From Marinoscillum sp049115815 (lineage in GTDB: Bacteria > Bacteroidota > Bacteroidia > Cytophagales > Cyclobacteriaceae), in contig JAGDZO010000004.1 of assembly GCA_049115815.1 (NCBI GenBank), positions 62,001-126,000 of the forward strand: DNA of 64,000 nt. The letters run 5' to 3'. This document shows positions 46,727 through 55,887 of this stretch, in pieces. The position numbers and the translations under genes are program-made. Under the pieces are notes generated by a model. The model made no database searches and was not told where the DNA came from. It was given only the letters and a program-made list of their open reading frames with translations. Each line of letters begins with the position of its first letter. Position 1 is the stretch's first letter.

Positions 46727-46764
46727 AAAAAGGCGAAAATGAACATCATTTTCGCCTTTTTTTT
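46727..46764. terminator. Bidirectional terminator after rng
   Basis: AAAAAGGCGAAAATG and its exact complement form a 15-bp stem with a five-base loop and T-runs on both strands. It ends rng and the convergent PorT-like gene. Confidence 0.88.
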
Positions 46765-46782
46765 GTCTTGTGAATTTTGAAC

Positions 46783-47439
46783 TTAGAACTTGATTCCGAT
46801 ATCAAATGAAACCACAGTGTTTCTCACGAACAGCTCCTCTTCAAATCCTTGTATTTCAGTTTTAATAACATTTGACAAGCCTCGCTGATAAGTGACACTT
46901 GCAAAAAGTGTGGTATTAATTCCTGCTCGATATTCCACCCCTCCACCAAATAGAATCGTCGTATCAAACCCTTTGAAATTCTCTATCAGATCATAGTCTT
47001 CTTCTACGGGTTCATTGAAAATCTGAATCTCAGGAGCAAGTCCTACTTGAAAGAATACCCTGGTATCTGGCTGAATTTCGTTGGTAAATAGCTTTAGAGA
47101 TAAAGGAATCTGTAGATAGTTAAGTCTATATTCTTGCTTTGGTTCTGCAGGAGGAGTTCCTCCTTCACCTGGCTCTGCAGATACTTCTACGCCAAAGTAT
47201 TTAGGCACAAATATGAGTCCGGTACTTAAGAAGTAAGTCTCTGTGAGTTCATGATCATATATTAGTCCTAGTGAGAACTTGAATGCAGAACCTATAGGCT
47301 CCACGTCATACACACTATCAACGAGTGAGACTCTGTTGGAAGCTACCATTGGGGAAAATTTCAAACCCAATTTTGATTGCGCTCCAGCGTTAAATAGTGT
47401 AACCAATGAAAACAGAAGTATTAATTGAATTTTTCTCAT
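46783..47439 (-). CDS. PorT-family outer-membrane beta-barrel protein
   Basis: A Sec signal peptide (IQLILLFSLVTLFNAGA) is followed by about 195 residues of alternating strands ending in VVSFDIGIKF, the C-terminal Phe typical of outer-membrane barrels. GLIYDHELTETYFLSTGLIFVPKYFG and LNYLQIPLSLKLFTN are the best-preserved PorT/outer-membrane beta-barrel stretches. Members form small eight-stranded barrels; PorT itself is part of type IX secretion. The link to secretion is not shown here. Divergent from gldB. Confidence 0.82.
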   Translation of the reverse strand: MRKIQLILLFSLVTLFNAGAQSKLGLKFSPMVASNRVSLVDSVYDVEPIGSAFKFSLGLIYDHELTETYFLSTGLIFVPKYFGVEVSAEPGEGGTPPAEPKQEYRLNYLQIPLSLKLFTNEIQPDTRVFFQVGLAPEIQIFNEPVEEDYDLIENFKGFDTTILFGGGVEYRAGINTTLFASVTYQRGLSNVIKTEIQGFEEELFVRNTVVSFDIGIKF

Positions 47440-47484
47440 GAGGAGGACTTAAACGCTAAATTTGTTCTCTCAAAATTAAGGTGT

Positions 47485-48474
47485 ATGCGAGTAGTTATCA
47501 TAATCATTCCAATTCTTTTATTTTATGGATGCGCTCCTGAGCAATTATGTGCCACAAAAGATGAGATAGCAACGTCTGATGTAAGAATCGAAGTTCAAAG
47601 ACTAGAAGAAGAGCTTTTTGCTGAGAGGAGCCTGGAAGGAGTTACTTCATTTTTAGCGGATAACCAGACATTTACCAGGGTCTTTCTAAACAGTGACCAA
47701 TATCCATCTGAGGAAATTCTCGCATCGAAACTAAACCGACTTTTGGCCAATGAGGCCATTGATACTTTGTATCAAGAGGCAAAGGCTGAGTATGAAGGTT
47801 TTGATTTGATTGTAAATGACCTTGAAGGGGCAATAGGCAAGATTCAAACCTTGTTTCCCGACACAAAAACCCCGAAAATTCAGACCACTGTAACAGGCTT
47901 ATACAATGATTTATTCATTTCTGACTCATTGATAATCGTAGGGTTGGATTTTTTTATTGGTCAAAATGCCAGCTACAAACCGTTAGAAATACCCGGGTAT
48001 GTGTTGAGGAGGTATAACAAAGAGCATCTGGCCGCTATCATTATTAAGTTCATGGCGGGCTATCATACTCAGACGGGCACGGAAGAGACATTGCTTTCAG
48101 AAATGATCGATTTTGGTAAGACCTATTACTTGACTCGAAGGTTACTGCCGTGTACACCGGATTCCATTTTGCTTGGTTATACTGCCGATGAGCTTCAATT
48201 GGCGGAAGAGAATGAGCACATCATATGGGCTACTCTCCTTCAAAATGAAGCACTGTATGAAACAAATCACATCATGAAAAAGAGATTTCTAGGAGAGCGA
48301 CCAAATGTTCATGAAATAAGTCAGAAGTGCCCCGGAAGAATAGGAGCCTGGGTGGGTTGGCAGATAGTAGAGAGCTACATGAGTAACAATGATGTGGAAA
48401 TAAGAGCTCTGCTCGGAGAAGCCGATAACGAAAAAATATTTAGACAGTCCGGTTATAAACCTAAGAGTCGATAA
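47485..48474 (+). CDS. gldB: Gliding motility lipoprotein GldB
   Basis: From the ATG at 47485 the protein is 329 residues. A lipoprotein signal (VVIIIIPILLFYGC, Cys at 16) leads to the family body with VQRLEEELFAERS near 32, LIIVGLDFFIGQNASYKP near 152, IPGYVLRRYNKEHLAAIIIK, the LGYTADELQLAEENEHIIW segment near 230 and the RIGAWVGWQIVESYM end. GldB is required for gliding in Flavobacterium. The longer frame upstream has no sense as a lipoprotein. gldC, which usually follows gldB, is absent; the next gene is a convergent glycosyltransferase overlapping by 14 bases. Confidence 0.92.
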   Translation: MRVVIIIIPILLFYGCAPEQLCATKDEIATSDVRIEVQRLEEELFAERSLEGVTSFLADNQTFTRVFLNSDQYPSEEILASKLNRLLANEAIDTLYQEAKAEYEGFDLIVNDLEGAIGKIQTLFPDTKTPKIQTTVTGLYNDLFISDSLIIVGLDFFIGQNASYKPLEIPGYVLRRYNKEHLAAIIIKFMAGYHTQTGTEETLLSEMIDFGKTYYLTRRLLPCTPDSILLGYTADELQLAEENEHIIWATLLQNEALYETNHIMKKRFLGERPNVHEISQKCPGRIGAWVGWQIVESYMSNNDVEIRALLGEADNEKIFRQSGYKPKSR

Positions 48475-49645
48475 CCGCTGTGAGGGTTTTGGCGCTAACC
48501 AGATCTATCAGTTTCCTTATTTGAAGGGCTTTACTAAATCTCTGCTCAGCAAGGTCGCGGCTATTTCTTTGGGCAGATAGTAGCTTTTGAGGGTACTCGA
48601 TGTACTCTTTTATTTTATTAGCGAAATCTTCGAGCTTTTCTGGCTGATAGACAAATCCTAAATTTTTCTCGGTCACAAGGTGGTTGATCCATCCGCCAAA
48701 ATTCACAATGATCATATTGCCCGCTGCTAATCCATCAAAAAACTTATTGGGACTACCTGTACCTAGGACATCAATGTTGAGAAAGGAAACGTAAGAAGCG
48801 TCGCACTGCTCCAGTATCACTTTGACTTCTTCCAAATTAGAAAATGGTAGTACCTTAATGTTTTCATAACCCAATGCCAGCTGGGAAATGTTCTCAAAAG
48901 TCTTCCCCTCTCCCATTAAGGTAAAATGCACTGGTAGTTGAACATCGGCGCATGCCTTTGCTGCATCAATTAGATACTCCAGATGATTGGCTTGTCCGAA
49001 GGTGCCAACATAGCAAACCTTGAGTGGGTTTTTCGTATTGAATCGTTTCTTTATTGGATGGAAATCAAAGAATTCAAGATCGGAAAAATTGGGAATGACC
49101 TTAATTAAAGCATTTGGAGAAACTCTTTGGATATAGTTTTTAATGTCTGGTGAAAGAGCGATTACCGTTTTGGCTTGAGAATAGCATTGCTTCTCAAAAT
49201 CATATAGGAGATTTTGTAAAAAGCGATTTTTAATCACGCCCATTTGTATCGGGGCCTCCGGCCACAGGTCGCCAACTTCGAAATAGTATGGAACGCCATA
49301 AGCAGATATTAAATGGAGGGCAATCAGTCCTGTAGTGAGTGGGGTTGTCATCACATAAGCTAGGTCAAAATCTCGATTAAGGCTTTTAATCGTCTTTTTC
49401 GATCCGCGAACGAATTTTAGAAAAGCAATTATTCTGCGAATGAATCCAAATTCGTTTTGGTATGGTATTCGCAAATAGTGAACATTGATACCATCTATTT
49501 TTTCAGAGCCGTTTTTGATATTGTGGGCCGTAATCATGGTTACGCTGTGGCCAGCATCTACGAGCCCCTTGGCCAAATGATAGGAACGAACACAACCCCC
49601 TTCATCGGGAGTTCTGAAATATTGATGGATGTAAAGGATATTCAT
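48461..49645 (-). CDS. Family 4 glycosyltransferase
   Basis: The 394-residue GT-B protein has an N-terminal acceptor domain (YIHQYFRTPDEGGCVRSYHLAKGL near 5-27) and a C-terminal UDP/GDP-sugar site (KVCYVGTFGQANHLEYLIDAA in parts, GTGSPNKFFDGLAAGNMIIV with the E/G-x7-E-like region). It resembles the WbuB/colanic acid-type transferases that add a sugar to lipid-linked or capsular glycans. The start at 49645 (MNILYIHQYF) is preferred to one six codons upstream. No polysaccharide cluster is adjacent. Confidence 0.88.
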   Translation of the reverse strand: MNILYIHQYFRTPDEGGCVRSYHLAKGLVDAGHSVTMITAHNIKNGSEKIDGINVHYLRIPYQNEFGFIRRIIAFLKFVRGSKKTIKSLNRDFDLAYVMTTPLTTGLIALHLISAYGVPYYFEVGDLWPEAPIQMGVIKNRFLQNLLYDFEKQCYSQAKTVIALSPDIKNYIQRVSPNALIKVIPNFSDLEFFDFHPIKKRFNTKNPLKVCYVGTFGQANHLEYLIDAAKACADVQLPVHFTLMGEGKTFENISQLALGYENIKVLPFSNLEEVKVILEQCDASYVSFLNIDVLGTGSPNKFFDGLAAGNMIIVNFGGWINHLVTEKNLGFVYQPEKLEDFANKIKEYIEYPQKLLSAQRNSRDLAEQRFSKALQIRKLIDLVSAKTLTAVIDS

Positions 49646-49668
49646 CGCGTTAAAGATTAACATAGAAT

Positions 49669-51276
49669 ATGATGATTGATAACTTCGCTATAAGTTTTAT
49701 GCCTAAATCACAAAAATCAGGTCTATTGAAGTACGTTCTGAGTTGTATGTTGCTCATAGCAAGTCTAGCTATGGTAAGTGGGCAGACTAGTGCTAGGGAG
49801 ATTTATGAAAAGGCATCTCATTCCAAAATAGGACAATATCAATTTGACTCTAGCCATGAATATCTGATATTGGCATCCGGTTTTTCAAAAGACACACTCG
49901 AGAAGATTCCTTTTAGTGACAGACGCATTGTCAAGATCGACCTGGTTTATACCACTTTCAGCGAAACTGCGGAATTTAATCAGAGGCAATTGGATGAAGC
50001 AAGAATCAGCCGACTGATCCAATTGAATCCACAGGTGACAGTCAACAAATTCTTTGATTGGAATATCATCGGACAGACTGGATGCGATTCTTCGCCAAGT
50101 TGTCTGAAGTTCTTCCACGGGTTTGTCATTTATTATGAGGAATATTTCACCAAGGAAACGGCGAAAGCTGAGATTGATAGTATCAAGTCTGATTTGGGTA
50201 CCCTCCAGCAACAAATTATTGAGTTGAAAGAAGAATTAACGCTAGACTACAAGCGTATTAATTGTGAATATCCCGAATCTCGCTACTCACCGGAATATTT
50301 ATCGTCACAACTAGAAAAGGTTTACGATTGCTCTGAACCCTACAAAGGCCGAGTATTCTTTGATGTATATATGGATTATGGCGGGAGAGTGAAAGAAGTG
50401 AAAGTGAAAGGAAACCTATTCCCATGCAAGGACATTTTGGCAAAAGCGCTCAAATACATTATGCAGTGGAGGCGAGGATTGACCATAGGAAATAAGCAAT
50501 ATGATCTTGTAGCTCATGGTATGGTGAGTTTTCCGTTAAGAAAAGAGAGTGTAACAATTAAGAGCTTCGAAATATCTCAAGACCTAAAAGATCAATATCA
50601 TATGCTTCAGCAGTACAGTCAATGTGTGGCCTATGAAGTAGACACCAGCTTTTTGCCTATTCTGCCAAAAGTGAGGAAGAAAGTGGTGTCCGAAGTATTG
50701 TTTCGAAACAAGATAAGTCCTGATTTGGTAATCGTAGATGTGACGGGAAGCATGTATCCATTTACAGCAGACTTACTCAAGTGGCTTAAGCTTTCTTCTA
50801 CCAAAAAGGACATTGACTTTGTGTTTTTTAATGATGGTAATGACAAACCTACTGAGCAAAAATTAGTAGGTGCTACAGGTGGATTGTTCCACGTGAAAAC
50901 GGGATTATTTGTAGAAGCTAGAGAAAGAATGTTTGAAGCCATGCGCGCCGGAGGAGGGGGAGATTACCCAGAAAACAATGTTGAAGCTCTCTTATTTGGT
51001 GCTGGCCAATCAGATAACGCTGATGAGGTGGTGATGATTGCTGATAACTATGCCTTTCCCAGAGATGTAGAGTTGTTAGAAAAATATACAGGAAAACTGC
51101 GCATCATTCTTTGCCACACAGAGAAGGGCATCAATACAGCATACCTGGATTTGGCTAAGAAATATGGTTTCTCAATTCATACGATGTATACAGACCTTGA
51201 AGCTCTTGATGGAAATTCTTTAGTGATCGATGGAAACACGTATCGACAAATGGGTGGGAAATTCGTAAGGCGCTGA
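49669..51276 (+). CDS. Secreted protein with TonB-C-like and vWA-like domains, 535 aa
   Basis: A signal region (LLKYVLSCMLLIASLAMVSG, after ten or more polar residues) suggests export. The middle of the protein (about 225-300, RVFFDVYMDYGGRVKEVKVKG and PLRKESV) resembles the TonB C-terminal beta structure. The C-terminal part (from about residue 352) is a von Willebrand A-like fold: DLVIVDVTGSMYPF with the D-x-T-G-S MIDAS motif, DFVFFNDGND and EALLFGAGQSDNADEVVMIAD. No known protein has this exact combination to my knowledge. A weak parS-like sequence lies inside it at 50885-50900. The first of several ATGs is used. Confidence 0.75.
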   Translation: MMIDNFAISFMPKSQKSGLLKYVLSCMLLIASLAMVSGQTSAREIYEKASHSKIGQYQFDSSHEYLILASGFSKDTLEKIPFSDRRIVKIDLVYTTFSETAEFNQRQLDEARISRLIQLNPQVTVNKFFDWNIIGQTGCDSSPSCLKFFHGFVIYYEEYFTKETAKAEIDSIKSDLGTLQQQIIELKEELTLDYKRINCEYPESRYSPEYLSSQLEKVYDCSEPYKGRVFFDVYMDYGGRVKEVKVKGNLFPCKDILAKALKYIMQWRRGLTIGNKQYDLVAHGMVSFPLRKESVTIKSFEISQDLKDQYHMLQQYSQCVAYEVDTSFLPILPKVRKKVVSEVLFRNKISPDLVIVDVTGSMYPFTADLLKWLKLSSTKKDIDFVFFNDGNDKPTEQKLVGATGGLFHVKTGLFVEARERMFEAMRAGGGGDYPENNVEALLFGAGQSDNADEVVMIADNYAFPRDVELLEKYTGKLRIILCHTEKGINTAYLDLAKKYGFSIHTMYTDLEALDGNSLVIDGNTYRQMGGKFVRR

Positions 51277-51287
51277 TTAATTCAAGA

Positions 51288-51932
51288 TTACCTTCCCAAT
51301 TTCTCCCAATACTTGCAAAAACTAGTGATTTTACACTCGTCACATTTTGGCTTGCGAGCCAGGCAGACATATCTCCCATGAAGGATTAGCCAATGATGTG
51401 CTTTGTGAATGTATTCGTCAGGAATATGGCGGACGAGTTGCTTCTCTACTTCGAGAGGAGACTTGGCTGTTTGTGTAACTAAGCCAAGTCTTTTGGATAC
51501 TCTGAAAACGTGGGTGTCTACGGCCATTGCAGGCTCATTGTAGAGCACTGAAACCACCACATTGGCGGTTTTTCTGCCTACACCTTGAAGCTTTATTAGG
51601 TCTTCGTGCTTTACCGGTACCTCCCCATCAAAATCATCCATGATCATTTTGCTCAATGCCATGAGATGCTTCGCCTTATTGTTAGGATAAGACACACTCC
51701 GAATCAGATCTAAGATCTCGTCGAATGATGCATGGGACATGTGCTCAGCCGTAGGGAATGCCGCAAAAAGCCCTGGAGTAACTTTATTGATTCTCACGTC
51801 AGTGCATTGCGCACTTAGTACTACTGCCACTACCAACTCAAATGGAGAATTGTAGTTTAGTTCAGTCTGAGGATCAGGAAAAGCTTCTTTGAAATAGGAA
51901 ACGAAAGCCTCGAAACGCTCTTTTTTGTTCAC
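51288..51932 (-). CDS. nth: Endonuclease III
   Basis: The 214-residue protein has the helix-hairpin-helix with catalytic Lys (LQGVGRKTANVVVSVL near 117), the catalytic Asp (VDTHVFRVSKRLGL near 139) and the C-terminal iron-sulfur Cys set (CLARKPKCDECKITSFC). It removes oxidised pyrimidines and nicks abasic sites in base-excision repair. It is a stand-alone gene convergent with the vWA-like protein (11-base gap). Confidence 0.95.
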   Translation of the reverse strand: MNKKERFEAFVSYFKEAFPDPQTELNYNSPFELVVAVVLSAQCTDVRINKVTPGLFAAFPTAEHMSHASFDEILDLIRSVSYPNNKAKHLMALSKMIMDDFDGEVPVKHEDLIKLQGVGRKTANVVVSVLYNEPAMAVDTHVFRVSKRLGLVTQTAKSPLEVEKQLVRHIPDEYIHKAHHWLILHGRYVCLARKPKCDECKITSFCKYWEKLGR

Positions 51933-51986
51933 AAGCAGGTTGTTTGTTCATTCAACGAGAGGCTAATTTAATGCTCTCAATCGAAC

Positions 51987-52226
51987 CTAAACAGATTGTC
52001 CGTGAAAACTCCTAGAATGATCAAGAATCCGGTGAACTGATCTTTCTGATGGAGAATAGTTCACTTTTTCAAGTTCACATATAATCATCTGTAGTTCTTC
52101 CAGTTGATCCTGAAGGTGAGTGTCTGTCACTAGTGCTTGCTCTAGAGCTGCTGCTTCTCTTTTACTTAATTCATTGTATAGAAACCTGATAAGGTCATTT
52201 TCTGTAAATGTTTTGATCATAGGCAA
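51987..52226 (-). CDS. Small partner protein of the ECF sigma factor, 79 aa (putative anti-sigma-like)
   Basis: The protein is helical and acidic: FTENDLIRFLYNELSKREAAALEQALVTDTHLQDQLEELQ (in two halves) recalls the N-terminal helix of anti-sigma factors, with LIRFLYNELS and ALEQALxxD as the family pattern, but without the zinc-binding HxxxCxxC. It has no membrane segment. Its first ATG (52226) and the more likely second one (52220) lie inside the end of the sigma factor gene, so the two are translationally coupled. A cytoplasmic anti-sigma role is inference. Confidence 0.7.
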   Translation of the reverse strand: MPMIKTFTENDLIRFLYNELSKREAAALEQALVTDTHLQDQLEELQMIICELEKVNYSPSERSVHRILDHSRSFHGQSV

Positions 52227-52794
52227 TATTTGTATGTTGTAGCTTTTTTCTCAAATTAATCAAAGCATACCTCATTCTGCCTAGGGCGGTATTGATACTG
52301 ACACCTGTAGTGTCCGCTATTTCCTGAAAACTCATTTGCATATAATGCCTCATTACCAACACTTCCTTCTGAGCTTCAGGTAGCTCTTGTATATACTGCT
52401 TTAGCAGATTGTGTGTATCTCTTTTTATATGTTCATCCTCAATAGTAGTCTCAGAGAACTCCAGGGAATTGAAAACATTGCTACCATCTTCCATGATGAT
52501 TTCAGGGTTGCGCTTGGCTTTCCTGAAATGATCAATCGCCAGATTATGCGCTATGCGCAGCATCCAAGGTAAGAATTTTCCTTCTTCGTTGTATTTGCCC
52601 CTTTTGATTGTGCCTATGGCCTTAATGAAAGCATCCTGCATCAGGTCTTCCGCCAAGTAGCGATCTTTTACAATCAAATAAATCGTGGTAAACACCCTGT
52701 CTTTGTGTCGCTCGAGTAATACTGCGAACGCCTCTTCGTTACCGTTTTTGTATTGAGACAGCAATTGGCCGTCGGTCAATTTAGTCTTGTGCAT
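52195..52794 (-). CDS. ECF-type RNA polymerase sigma factor
   Basis: The 199-residue protein has sigma region 2 (FAVLLERHKDRVFTTIYLIVKDRYLAEDLMQDAFIKAI, split in parts; the -10 helix is LAEDLMQDAF) and region 4 (LPEAQKEVLVMRHYMQMSFQEIADTTGVSINTALGRM in parts; recognition helix SINTALGRMR). It is followed by the overlapping 79-residue gene. The upstream gene is the divergent uvrA (about 200 bases of intergenic DNA between them). The signal it answers is not shown by the sequence. Confidence 0.92.
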   Translation of the reverse strand: MHKTKLTDGQLLSQYKNGNEEAFAVLLERHKDRVFTTIYLIVKDRYLAEDLMQDAFIKAIGTIKRGKYNEEGKFLPWMLRIAHNLAIDHFRKAKRNPEIIMEDGSNVFNSLEFSETTIEDEHIKRDTHNLLKQYIQELPEAQKEVLVMRHYMQMSFQEIADTTGVSINTALGRMRYALINLRKKLQHTNIAYDQNIYRK

Positions 52795-52925
52795 TTAATC
52801 ACTTAGTTGTTAACGTAGAGGTCTATCTTATATTGTCAGGGTTTTGTGTGGATTGAAATTTATTTACTCGTGAGCGATCAAAACTAATGAAATATATTTT
52901 ACAAACAAATCTGCCTTCGAATTTC

Positions 52926-52933
52926 TAATTTTG
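52926..52933 (+). promoter_or_regulatory. Probable uvrA promoter -7 box
   Basis: TAATTTTG fits TAnnTTTG exactly, 61 bases before the uvrA start. No TTG is found at the right distance upstream. Confidence 0.35.
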
Positions 52934-52994
52934 CCTGCTTTCAAAAATCAATTGCGTTTCTTAAGCGTTGTAAAGACTCACACTTATCAAAAAC

Positions 52995-55787
52995 ATGGCC
53001 AAAACCATAGACCACTACGATCCAAAAAAATTTATTGTCATCAAAGGTGCTAGAGTCAACAACCTCAAAAATTTGGATGTAGCCATTCCACGAGATCAGC
53101 TGGTCGTGATCACAGGTCTTTCCGGTTCAGGAAAATCTTCGTTGGCATTTGACACCTTATTTGCCGAAGGTCAGCGCAAGTATGTCGAGAGCTTGAGTTC
53201 GTATGCCCGTCAGTTTTTGGGTAGAATGGAGAAACCAGAGGTGGATTACATCAAAGGTGTGGCTCCTGCTATCGCGATTGAGCAAAAGGTGAGCTCTCGA
53301 AACCCAAGATCCACTGTAGGGACTACCACAGAGATTTATGATTACCTCAAATTGCTATTTGCGAGAATTGGTATCACATACTCTCCCATCAGCGGCAATG
53401 CCGTGAAGAAAGACAGTGTGACTGATGTCGTGGATTTCATCCTAGGACACCCAGAAGGTACGAGACTGATTATCTCCACCAGGCTCAATGTCAAGAATGG
53501 AAGAAAAATTGAAGAGGAGCTTAAAATCTTATTGAGCAAGGGGTATACCAGAGTCTTGATCAATGATGAAATGAGTTTCATTGAAGATCTGCTGAAAAAG
53601 AAAATAAGCAAGAAGGATCAGTTCGAAATATTGATTGATCGTGCGGCTGTAAAGAATGACGAAGAGTCACAGTTTAGACTTTCAGATTCGGTGCAAACGG
53701 CATTTTTTGAGGGGGAAGGTCACTGTAAAGTGACCATGGTTGACCATGAGACTAAAGTCTTTTCAGATTTATTCGAGTTAGATGGAATACGATTTGAAGA
53801 ACCGAGTATTAATCTATTTGCCTTTAACAATCCTTATGGAGCGTGTAGGCGGTGTGAGGGTTTTGGTCGAATACTCGGAATAGATCCAGAAATGGTCATT
53901 CCTGATCCTAATTTGTCAGTATACGAAGGAGCGATAGCACCATGGCGGGGTGAAACATTGCAGGCGAAATGGCTAGACCCTTTGCTGAAAAATGGAATAC
54001 GCTTCGATTTCCCAATTCACAGGCCAATAAATGAACTGACAGAGCAAGAATATGAATTGCTATGGACAGGCAACGAATATTTTGAAGGCCTAAATGAGTT
54101 TTTCACATTCTTAGAATCTCAGACCTATAAAATCCAATACCGAGTGATGCTCTCGAGGTATCGCGGTAGGACTACCTGTCCTGATTGTAGAGGGACTAGA
54201 CTAAGAAAAGACGCAAGTTATGTAAGAGTCAATGACGCGTCACTGACTGATTTGGTTTTGAAGCCAGTGGATCAACTTTCGGCGTTTTTTAGAGAGCTGA
54301 CGCTCACCGATCATCAACAAGCTGTAGCCAAAAGAATCCTTAGCGAAATAACCAACAGGTTGGCTTATTTGGAAAAGGTAGGCCTGGGTTATCTAACCCT
54401 TAACAGACTGACGAATACCCTTTCGGGGGGTGAATTTCAGCGTATCAAATTGGCAACTTCATTGGGCAGCGCATTGGTAGGCTCCATGTATATCCTCGAT
54501 GAACCAAGCATAGGTTTACACCCGAGAGACACGGACCGATTGATTGAGGTACTTCTTGAGCTTAAGAGGTTGGGTAATTCGGTGATCGTGGTGGAGCATG
54601 AGGAGAAAGTTATGGAGGCAGCAGATCAGATCATCGATATAGGTCCTGCTGCAGGGACACATGGTGGGGAATTGGTTTTTCAAGGCACTATTGGTCAAAT
54701 GAATGACAAGACAGATTCATTTACTTCAAAGTACTTACTAGGAAAAGAGGTGATAGATCTGCCAAAGCAGAGAAGAAAGTGGAATCAATCATTTACCATC
54801 GAGAAAGCCAGAGAGAACAATCTTAAAAATATTTCAGTCACTTTTCCTTTAGGAGTGATGACAGTCATTACAGGCGTAAGTGGGTCCGGTAAATCGACAT
54901 TGGTTAAAAAGATCCTCTATCCAGCCATCAGTAAAAATCTAGGAATCGGTGGTGAGGCTACTGGGAAGCACGAAAAATTGTCTGGAGATTACCGTAAGGT
55001 TGATCAAATCGAATTTGTAGACCAAAACCCGATTGGCAAGAGCTCTCGCTCCAATCCTGTGACTTATGTGAAGGCTTATGACGTCATTCGTCAGTTGTTT
55101 AGTGAGCTGCCAGCATCGAAAACCAATGGCTTCAAACCGGCGCATTTTTCCTTCAATGTAGACGGAGGAAGATGTGAAGTCTGCGAGGGTGAAGGTACAG
55201 TGAAGATCGAAATGCAGTTCATGGCGGACTTGCATCTGGAATGTGAAAACTGCAAAGGCAAGCGGTTCAAGAAAGAGATTTTGGAAGTCAAATACCAGGA
55301 CAAGGACATCTCTGAAATATTGGATTTGACAATAGAGGAGGCGCTTGACTTCTTCTCTAGCAAGGCATCCATCATCAACAAAATAAGTCCGCTATTTGAT
55401 GTAGGGCTAGGATATATAAAGCTCGGTCAATCTTCAAGCTCTCTGAGCGGAGGGGAAGCACAGCGCGTAAAACTCGCGTCATTCCTCGGAAGAGGTGGCA
55501 ATATCAAGAAAGATCATGTGTTGTTCATCTTCGATGAGCCGACCACAGGTTTGCATTTTCACGATATCAAAAAATTGTTGGATGCCCTCAATGCACTGGT
55601 CAATGACGGCAACTCTGTGATGATCATAGAGCACAATATGGAAATAGTGAAAAACGCTGATTGGATCATTGATCTTGGCCCTGAGGGAGGAGAAAATGGA
55701 GGACATCTCTGTTTCGAGGGGCTTCCGGAGGACTTGATTAAGCTTAAAGACAACCATACCGCCAGGTATTTGAAGGAGAAGCTCTAG
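52995..55787 (+). CDS. uvrA: Excinuclease ABC subunit A
   Basis: UvrA is the damage sensor of nucleotide-excision repair. The 930-residue protein has two ABC ATPase modules (Walker A: GLSGSGKSSLAFDTL near 42 and GVSGSGKSTLVKKIL near 629; signatures LSGGEFQRIKLA and LSGGEAQRVKLA) and zinc modules with Cys pairs (CRRCEGFGR, CPDCRGTRL, CEVCEGEGT, CENCKGKRF). It is complete and transcribed divergently from the sigma factor. mfd at 24 kb is its recruiting partner. Confidence 0.97.
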   Translation: MAKTIDHYDPKKFIVIKGARVNNLKNLDVAIPRDQLVVITGLSGSGKSSLAFDTLFAEGQRKYVESLSSYARQFLGRMEKPEVDYIKGVAPAIAIEQKVSSRNPRSTVGTTTEIYDYLKLLFARIGITYSPISGNAVKKDSVTDVVDFILGHPEGTRLIISTRLNVKNGRKIEEELKILLSKGYTRVLINDEMSFIEDLLKKKISKKDQFEILIDRAAVKNDEESQFRLSDSVQTAFFEGEGHCKVTMVDHETKVFSDLFELDGIRFEEPSINLFAFNNPYGACRRCEGFGRILGIDPEMVIPDPNLSVYEGAIAPWRGETLQAKWLDPLLKNGIRFDFPIHRPINELTEQEYELLWTGNEYFEGLNEFFTFLESQTYKIQYRVMLSRYRGRTTCPDCRGTRLRKDASYVRVNDASLTDLVLKPVDQLSAFFRELTLTDHQQAVAKRILSEITNRLAYLEKVGLGYLTLNRLTNTLSGGEFQRIKLATSLGSALVGSMYILDEPSIGLHPRDTDRLIEVLLELKRLGNSVIVVEHEEKVMEAADQIIDIGPAAGTHGGELVFQGTIGQMNDKTDSFTSKYLLGKEVIDLPKQRRKWNQSFTIEKARENNLKNISVTFPLGVMTVITGVSGSGKSTLVKKILYPAISKNLGIGGEATGKHEKLSGDYRKVDQIEFVDQNPIGKSSRSNPVTYVKAYDVIRQLFSELPASKTNGFKPAHFSFNVDGGRCEVCEGEGTVKIEMQFMADLHLECENCKGKRFKKEILEVKYQDKDISEILDLTIEEALDFFSSKASIINKISPLFDVGLGYIKLGQSSSSLSGGEAQRVKLASFLGRGGNIKKDHVLFIFDEPTTGLHFHDIKKLLDALNALVNDGNSVMIIEHNMEIVKNADWIIDLGPEGGENGGHLCFEGLPEDLIKLKDNHTARYLKEKL

Positions 55788-55843
55788 CCCACTTACCGCC
55801 GAAATAATTCACCAAAGAAGGATGTGACCCTTATTCCGCAATC

Positions 55844-55864
55844 AAATACTACATAATAGTATTT
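55844..55864. promoter_or_regulatory. PadR operator candidate 1
   Basis: AAATACTA and TAGTATTT form an eight-base inverted repeat with a five-base spacer, about 50 bases before the padR start. A second copy of the same motif follows. Confidence 0.65.
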
Positions 55865-55887
55865 ATAAAATAAATCTGTATCATTGC

